A DNA stretch of 11,861 nt from an uncultured Neisseriaceae bacterium (GTDB taxonomy: Bacteria; Pseudomonadota; Gammaproteobacteria; Burkholderiales; UBA11063): the NCBI GenBank assembly GCA_937952895.1, contig CALFYC010000150.1, positions 1 to 11,861 on the forward strand. Direction: 5' to 3'. Made by a program: the position numbers and the translations under genes. This document shows positions 7,670-11,861 of this stretch, in pieces. A model generated the notes under the pieces. It was not told the DNA's origin. It saw nothing but the letters and a program-made list of their open reading frames with translations, and did not search any database. Every line of letters begins with the position of its first letter. Within the stretch, counting starts at the first letter, position 1.

Positions 7670-8402
7670 AGCTTTTAATGAGAAAGCTAAAATTGCTTAT
7701 CTAACAGCTGGAGATGGCAAAAATAGTTACGAATATTTTTTGGCTTTAGAAGAGGCTGGAGTAAATATTTTAGAAATAGGTATTCCATTTTCTGATCCAG
7801 TTGCAGATGGGCCAACAATTCAACTTGCAATGGAGAGATCAATCCAAAATGGAACTAATCTAAATAGTATCTTTGATATTATTAAACAAATTCGTATAAA
7901 AAGTGAAATTGCGATTGTTTTATTTACTTACTATAATTTAATTCAAAAAAATTTAGCAGAATTTTTACAAAAAGCAAAACAATCTGGAGCTGATGGTATA
8001 TTAGTTGTAGATTTACCAATTGAAGAAGCATGTGAATTTAGATTTTTATGTAAAAAATATCAATTAGATGCAATTATGGTTGCATCTCCATCTACTTCTC
8101 TTGAACGGATAGAATCATTAACTACTTATGGCAGTGGATTTCTCTATTATGCTTGTTTTAAAGGAACTACTGGGATTCGAGATGAATTGCCTAATGATTT
8201 AATTGAGAAAGTTAGTGCCATGAAACAATATTCTAAATTACCAATTGCAATTGGATTTGGAGTATCTAATAATAAGATGGTTAAACAAATATTAAATATA
8301 GCTGATGGTTGTGTTATTGGTTCATATTTAGTAAAGCTAATTGAGAGTAATTATAATTTAGAAGAATTTAAGAATTTAGCAAAAGAGGTATTTAAATGTT
8401 AA
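7653..8402 (+). CDS. trpA: Tryptophan synthase alpha subunit (TrpA)
   Basis: TrpA cleaves indole-3-glycerol phosphate to indole and glyceraldehyde 3-phosphate and feeds indole through a tunnel to TrpB. Marks over 249 residues: EIGIPFSDP at 41-49 with catalytic Glu41 and PVADGPTIQ with catalytic Asp52 (Glu49 and Asp60 in E. coli); VVDLPIEEA; the loop FKGTTGIR; AIGFGVSN; and a GSYLVK phosphate-binding end. It is somewhat shorter at the N-terminus than the 268-residue E. coli protein, yet complete. AAGGA about 8 bases before the ATG supports the start, which overlaps the trpFB end by 17 bases, the longest overlap in the operon. Its partner TrpB is the C-terminal half of the fusion directly upstream, so the alpha-beta complex would carry TrpF on its outside. 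Confidence 0.95.
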   Translation: MSRIARAFNEKAKIAYLTAGDGKNSYEYFLALEEAGVNILEIGIPFSDPVADGPTIQLAMERSIQNGTNLNSIFDIIKQIRIKSEIAIVLFTYYNLIQKNLAEFLQKAKQSGADGILVVDLPIEEACEFRFLCKKYQLDAIMVASPSTSLERIESLTTYGSGFLYYACFKGTTGIRDELPNDLIEKVSAMKQYSKLPIAIGFGVSNNKMVKQILNIADGCVIGSYLVKLIESNYNLEEFKNLAKEVFKC

Positions 8403-9400
8403 TTGAATTATTACCTAATACAACTTTTTTAGAAGAAGAACATTTAATCTTAAGACTTCAACGAATGGGGTTCCATGTTGTAAGACAAGATAGAGGTAGA
8501 TTGGCTCTAGTAACTGGTGTTGACTCTTATGTGGTTAAAGAAGATTTCAGCCAATTACCTCATGTAGCAAAAATTCATCTTTTAACAGATCGGTATAAAT
8601 TAGCTAGTAGACAAAGTAAAAAAGATGACACAATAATTGAAATTAAAGATGTTAAGATTGGCGGGAAGAATTTATTTGTAATTGGTGGGCCATGCTCAAT
8701 CGAATCTGAAGAGCAATTAGAAGCATGTGCAGAAGTAGTTAAACAAGTAGGAGCTCAGGCATTACGTGGTGGTGCATATAAACCTAGAACCTCTCCTTAT
8801 GAATTTCAAGGTATGGGAATTGAGGGGGTTAAATTAATCTCGAAGATTGCTAAAAAACATAATTTACTAAGTATTACCGAAGTTATGGATTTAGAGCAAG
8901 TGAGTGAAGCAAGCAAATATATTGATATTTTACAAATTGGTGCACGTAATGTACAAAACTATAATTTACTAAAGGGATTAGGAAACGTTAAAAATCCAAT
9001 TTTATTAAAGCGAGGTTTTGCAACTACTTATCATGAATTTTTAATGTCTGCTGAATATATTATGGTTCATGGAAATCCAAACGTTATTTTATGTGAACGT
9101 GGAATTCGTACTTTTGAAAATTATACTAGAAATACATTAGATTTAAATGCAGTTCCTGCATTACAAGAACAAACCCATTTACCAATTATTGTAGATCCAA
9201 GTCATGGAACTGGGGTTAGATCATTAGTTCCTGTAATGGCAAGAGCTTCAATTGCAGCAGGCGCATCTGGGGTCTTAGTTGAAACGCATCCAGATCCAGA
9301 TAAGTCAGTTTCAGATGCAGCACAGGCTTTGAGTTTTGATGCATTTAAAAAGATGATGTTTGAAGTAAAAGCAATTCATAAAACAATGCTAAAATTTTGA
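8396..9400 (+). CDS. aroF: 3-deoxy-7-phosphoheptulonate (DAHP) synthase, type I-beta with ferredoxin-like regulatory domain
   Basis: This 334-residue enzyme joins phosphoenolpyruvate and erythrose 4-phosphate, the entry step of the shikimate pathway. Residues 1 to about 75 form the small N-terminal regulatory domain (ferredoxin-like) seen in Thermotoga-type enzymes; the rest is the barrel: GGPCSIES at 97-104 (metal ligand Cys100), KPRTSPYEFQG at 129-139, QIGARN at 180-185, LLKRG at 203-207, LCERGIRTF at 232-240, DPSHGTG at 267-273 (His270), ETHPDP at 296-301 (Glu296) and a later Asp307. In studied relatives the N-terminal domain senses Tyr or Phe; here the place at the end of a trp operon suggests the enzyme is tied to tryptophan supply. 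GAGG seven bases before the ATG supports the start; it overlaps trpA by 7 bases. It ends in TGA. The symbol is family-level only. Confidence 0.93.
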   Translation: MLIELLPNTTFLEEEHLILRLQRMGFHVVRQDRGRLALVTGVDSYVVKEDFSQLPHVAKIHLLTDRYKLASRQSKKDDTIIEIKDVKIGGKNLFVIGGPCSIESEEQLEACAEVVKQVGAQALRGGAYKPRTSPYEFQGMGIEGVKLISKIAKKHNLLSITEVMDLEQVSEASKYIDILQIGARNVQNYNLLKGLGNVKNPILLKRGFATTYHEFLMSAEYIMVHGNPNVILCERGIRTFENYTRNTLDLNAVPALQEQTHLPIIVDPSHGTGVRSLVPVMARASIAAGASGVLVETHPDPDKSVSDAAQALSFDAFKKMMFEVKAIHKTMLKF

Positions 9401-9403
9401 TAT

Positions 9404-9744
9404 ATTAATGAGATTGATAAATTAGCTTGGATCTATATTAAAATGACCAGATGTTAGGTGTCATATCGAAAGGTGAAAATTATTTATTATATTCAAAAAG
9501 AGATCCAGTTGAAACTGATCATGAGGCTTTAATCCGTGAAATTTAAGAAGAATTTTTGGTTAAGCTTAAACCGGAAACTATTTAATATCTAAGAACGTTT
9601 AAAGCAAATGTTCTTGGTAAGTTATAAGGCATGTTAGTAAAAATCACGTGTTATTTTGCAGATTTTACTCGAAAAATAAAGGCAAACTCTGAGATTGAAG
9701 AATTTGCATGGTTAAAAGATGAAGACCATTTAAATTGCTTATAA
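9404..9744 (+). pseudogene. Decayed Nudix hydrolase gene
   Basis: Reading 9401 onward in the frame of the DAHP gene gives EIDKLAWIYIK, then after loss of one A in the A-run near 9439-9443 the next frame gives NDQMLGVISKG and continues to ETDHEALIREI, stop, EEF. This is a Nudix hydrolase: the box G-x5-E-x7-R-E-x-x-E-E is recognisable at about 9505-9555 although the glycines are gone. Three in-frame TAA stops (9544-9546, about 9592-9594, about 9625-9627) sit where family members have Gln, Glu or Lys. The tail EIEEFAWLKDEDH (to 9729) is typical of the family, then TAA at 9742-9744 ends it early. No ATG fits; ATT at 9404 may be a mutated start. With a frameshift, three stops and loss of the box glycines it cannot be functional. 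Confidence 0.8.
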
Positions 9745-9842
9745 TATAAGTCCCCCAATTAATTTTGGGTTAGCTAAGGATAATAGTTACATTATTTAAT
9801 TAAACAGTGTCTAGAAGCTTCCAAACTACAAAAACATTCAAT
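9745..9842. other. Transition zone between standard-code and TGA-sense DNA (likely join point)
   Basis: To the left, genes end in TGA and DNA is AT-rich; to the right TGA is sense and codon use differs. This stretch has no recognisable gene. Protease homology starts at about 9843 and the frame is closed by TAA at 9801-9803, so the break probably lies between about 9800 and 9843, though 9745 onward cannot be excluded. There is no tRNA, integrase, inverted repeat or insertion sequence here that would mark a natural insertion. Confidence 0.6.
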
Positions 9843-10130
9843 AAAATTATCATTCTTGTGGATAAGAATACAGCGTCTGCTTCTGAAATGCTCTCACTGA
9901 CACTTCGAGAATACTTAGGAGCGATCGTAGTAGGGGAGAAAACCTATGGAAAATGAGTTGCTCAGCAAATCATCGATCTTCCGGATGGTACCACATTTAA
10001 ATTCACTTTTGCAGAGTGGCTCTCTGGAAAAAAATCTACATCTATTAACAAGGTTGGTATCCTCCCTGATGTTGTAGTACCAGTTGTGAGTGGTGAGGAT
10101 AGTATTCTCAAAAAGGCTCTCGAACAATAA
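9804..10130 (+). CDS. C-terminal fragment of an S41 (CtpA/Prc-type) protease, TGA read as Gly
   Basis: The frame gives KIIILVDKNTASASEML (from 9843), an IVVGEKTYGK stretch, then TGA at 9954-9956, VAQQIIDLPDGT, and VGILPDVVVP before TAA at 10128-10130. This is the catalytic end of a C-terminal-processing protease: the nucleophile Ser is the first Ser of TASASE (9876-9878) and the base Lys lies 25 residues on (9951-9953), the same spacing as in the D1 processing protease. The TGA stands exactly at the invariant Gly of the G-K-G motif, so it should encode glycine (code 25). The N-terminal domain, PDZ domain and first half of the catalytic core are missing; the frame runs into a TAA at 9801-9803. 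It is truncated by the join rather than by ordinary decay, as the remaining catalytic residues are all intact. The exact left border is uncertain. Confidence 0.85.
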
Positions 10131-10147
10131 TATTTCTTTTCTCTCAT

Positions 10148-11746
10148 ATGAAAAAAATCCTCGCGATCATCGCACTCGCATCTCTCGCATTCAGTTCGAC
10201 TGCTCAGGCGGCTCTTTCTTACAGCTCGAGCCAACAGAAATATGACTATAGATCTATTGAGTGACTCCCACAAGAAGCTCTCAACTACTATGAATATCTT
10301 GATCAAGATCTCAAGAATCAATACAAGAGTCAATCGATCCGTGAACGTTATTACAAAGAGGCGCAACAACTTGCACATTCTGACAAGAAGAAAGAATTTG
10401 TCATCTCCAAGGAAGATCGTGCTATGATCGAGAAAGATATCCTCGCTATTCAATGAGATATTGCTCAGACTCTTGAGAGTGCTCTTGATCAGGTCTCAAA
10501 AAGTCTCACATCTGATAATATCAAACAAACAGGAAAATATAGTTTTAATGTCAGTTCACCCTATGGTGTTCTCGATATTAAATTCAATCCATTATCGAGC
10601 TATATTTCACGAGCAAAATGAGATCTGAGTTTTGATACGACCATAAAAAGCGAGCTCAAGATCCCGAATAAAAGTATCAATGATATGGCAAGTTCTCTTG
10701 AACTCACAGGTGCATCTCTTGCAAATGATGGTCTTACCCAAGTTAATGTCTTTGCGGAGGTTAGTATGATGATCAAGGGTGATAATATCTATGTGACACT
10801 CAAGAATTTTGATCTCACGAGCAGCGATCCTCGTATCAAGTCTCTCACACAGTATGTTACGCCTTATATCGGGACAACCTATCATACAGACGGTGGCAAA
10901 CAAGCAATGCAGGCAGCTCAAGAAGTAGATACTCAATCGATTATCAAAGATCTACAACTGATCCTTGATGGACTCAAGACAAAACCTTATCTTGTTCCTT
11001 ATCGTAAGATTGATGCGAATACTTTTGCACTTCGTGGAAATGCAAGCGAGTGGAAATCTCTGCGAAAAAAGATAGTCAATCGTGACCTTCGAGAGCTTGT
11101 TCCAGGTACAAATTTTCATGATTACAACAATCTTGTCTACACGAAATGAGCAATCCTGATCAAGCCACCAAAAGGATCAAAACTTCAATGATCTTTGAGT
11201 CTTTCGCTCGATAGTGATCAGCACGCTGCTCTTAAGGGTAGTCTTACGCAAAATACAAAGAGATCAAACAAGAAGAGTTATGAAAATAGTGTTCAAATAG
11301 AAATTTCACATAAGATATTCTCTCTGAATGTAAAATCAGATGAAGTAGATACTCAAATCAAAAGCAATTATAAGACGATCAATGGTAGTATCACGATGTA
11401 TGATATCTATCAATCACCTCGAATGGTTGATCAGACTATAACGATCACAGGAAATACTTCTCTCACGAATGGAGTAAGTCATCTGGATCTGACCGCCACA
11501 AATCAAGAGAATATCCGTGGATCCCTCCGATATGATATGGCCTCGAAGAATGGAAAAAATCAGGTGAACACATCGGTAACATTCGATATTCCAGCGGCAG
11601 CATTCGCAAAATATGCTGAGGATATGTCAGAATACACTCATGCAAGCCTTCCGAAAGATATTCATTTTGAGTCGGTCACTGAGTGGATCGAGGAAGTGAC
11701 AACTATGATTCTCGAAAAGCCAAAGTCATACGTTGAGCTCAATTAG
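10148..11746 (+). CDS. Secreted protein of unknown function, 532 aa, five in-frame TGA codons (code 25)
   Basis: In the standard code this stretch is broken into pieces, but with TGA as glycine it is one frame from ATG 10148 to TAG 11744-11746. TGA occurs at codons 39, 103, 158, 334 and 348 (10262, 10454, 10619, 11147, 11189); GGA, GGT and TGG are also used. Residues 1-21 are a classic Sec signal peptide (MKKILAIIALASLAFSSTAQA, cut after AQA), so the product is exported. There is no lipobox Cys and no later membrane helix. Residues 35-130 are charged and helical, with a possible coiled coil; from about 135 to 500 there are many alternating polar/hydrophobic strands, suggesting a beta-rich fold in two similar-looking halves (about 140-260 and 335-480). 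No family is recognised; a LolA/LppX-like fold is a guess. The start is 17 bases after the protease stop with no clear ribosome site, so the two are probably cotranscribed. Confidence 0.85.
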
Positions 11747-11784
11747 AAAAATTCCCACTCTCGCAAGAGAGTGGGAATTTTTTT
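11747..11784 (+). terminator. Strong rho-independent terminator, bidirectional
   Basis: A perfect 16-bp stem (11747-11762 with 11767-11782) closes on a GCAA tetraloop of the GNRA type. The core TTCCCACTCTC/GAGAGTGGGAA is flanked by A-run and T-run, with seven T at 11778-11784. It starts directly after the TAG of the secreted protein gene. The A-run on the other side makes it work for a gene arriving on the minus strand as well. Confidence 0.92.
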
Positions 11785-11786
11785 GT

Positions 11787-11861
11787 TTAAAGACGTATAG
11801 AACAAGATTGCACAAATGGACTTGCTGCATCTCGTAACTGTATCAGTTCATCATGAGAGAA
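11787..11861 (-). CDS. Possible 3' end of a convergent gene (24 residues visible)
   Basis: On the minus strand an open frame enters from the right edge and reads FSHDELIQLRDAASPFVQSC then SIRL before TAA at 11789-11787, just beyond the two-way terminator. The position of the stop right at the terminator is what a convergent gene pair would show. Too little is visible to assign a family, and a chance open frame of 24 codons is not rare. Confidence 0.35.
   Translation of the reverse strand, partial: FSHDELIQLRDAASPFVQSCSIRL

Noticed and set aside
9404..9744. TAA as a glutamine codon in the Nudix frame (ciliate-like code)
   Set aside because: Several intact genes of the same block end in TAA, and the frame also has a frameshift and lost motif residues.
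9754..9769. CCCAA...TTGGG hairpin as terminator of the trp operon
   Set aside because: The stem is only 5 bp and no T-run follows.
9810..9820. Adjacent XbaI (TCTAGA) and HindIII (AAGCTT) sites near the suspected join, as a cloning scar
   Set aside because: AAGCTT occurs several more times in the AT-rich block (for example inside trpDC), so chance is enough; no vector sequence is seen.
9954..9956. TGA as tryptophan (code 4) or selenocysteine
   Set aside because: The site is the family's invariant Gly, TGG is used for Trp nearby, and no selenocysteine element is visible.
9962..10453. Long minus-strand frame and neighbouring minus-strand frames (9915-10127, 10607-10936, 11463-11645)
   Set aside because: They lie opposite the protease tail and the secreted protein gene, have Arg/Cys-rich unnatural composition, and arise because TGA-sense genes leave the opposite strand open.
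10148..11746. Reading the right-hand gene as a degraded pseudogene with five nonsense mutations
   Set aside because: All five interruptions are TGA; no TAA or TAG and no frameshift occur in 532 codons, and the adjacent protease gene has TGA at an invariant Gly.
1..11861. CRISPR arrays, tRNA or rRNA genes, insertion sequences, phage genes
   Set aside because: No spaced direct repeats, no cloverleaf or rRNA signatures and no transposase or integrase motifs were seen.

Overview
This window holds two blocks of DNA that do not look as if they come from the same genome. Positions 1 to about 9745 are AT-rich, use the standard genetic code (trpR, trpE and the DAHP synthase gene end in TGA), and carry a complete tryptophan operon. 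From about 9843 to the end the GC content is visibly higher, codon use changes (CTC and ATC in place of TTA and ATT), and TGA is read as a sense codon, almost certainly glycine. That is the code (translation table 25) known from Absconditabacteria (SR1) and Gracilibacteria of the Patescibacteria/CPR. The left block looks like a low-GC bacterium with a true TrpR repressor, as in Gammaproteobacteria and Chlamydiae. I cannot name its lineage.

Layout of the left block: the 3' end of a possible HAD-type hydrolase gene (2-226); on the minus strand a small membrane-anchored protein (234-491) and a Bcr/CflA-like MFS exporter (650-1873); then, divergently, a promoter with an 18-bp palindrome that looks like a TrpR operator, followed by trpR, trpE, trpG, a trpD-trpC fusion, a trpF-trpB fusion, trpA and a type I-beta DAHP synthase (2027-9400). 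Every junction in the operon overlaps by 4 to 17 bases, so no intergenic base is left. Together these genes supply the first committed shikimate step and all seven activities from chorismate to tryptophan, with the repressor encoded first so that it controls its own operon. The leader is only about 30 nt, which leaves no room for an attenuator. Behind the operon lies a decayed Nudix hydrolase gene with in-frame stops and a frameshift (9404-9744).

Layout of the right block: the C-terminal third of an S41 C-terminal-processing protease with no 5' part (about 9804-10130), a 532-residue secreted protein of unknown function with five in-frame TGA codons (10148-11746), a strong bidirectional terminator (11747-11784), and the possible 3' end of a convergent gene (11787-11861).

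The protease gene starts in the middle, immediately after the standard-code block, and the genetic code changes at the same place. The simplest reading is a chimeric join (assembly or amplification artefact), with a breakpoint between about 9745 and 9843. The alternative is a real insertion of a foreign trp operon into a code-25 genome, which would be remarkable and must be proven with reads spanning the join.
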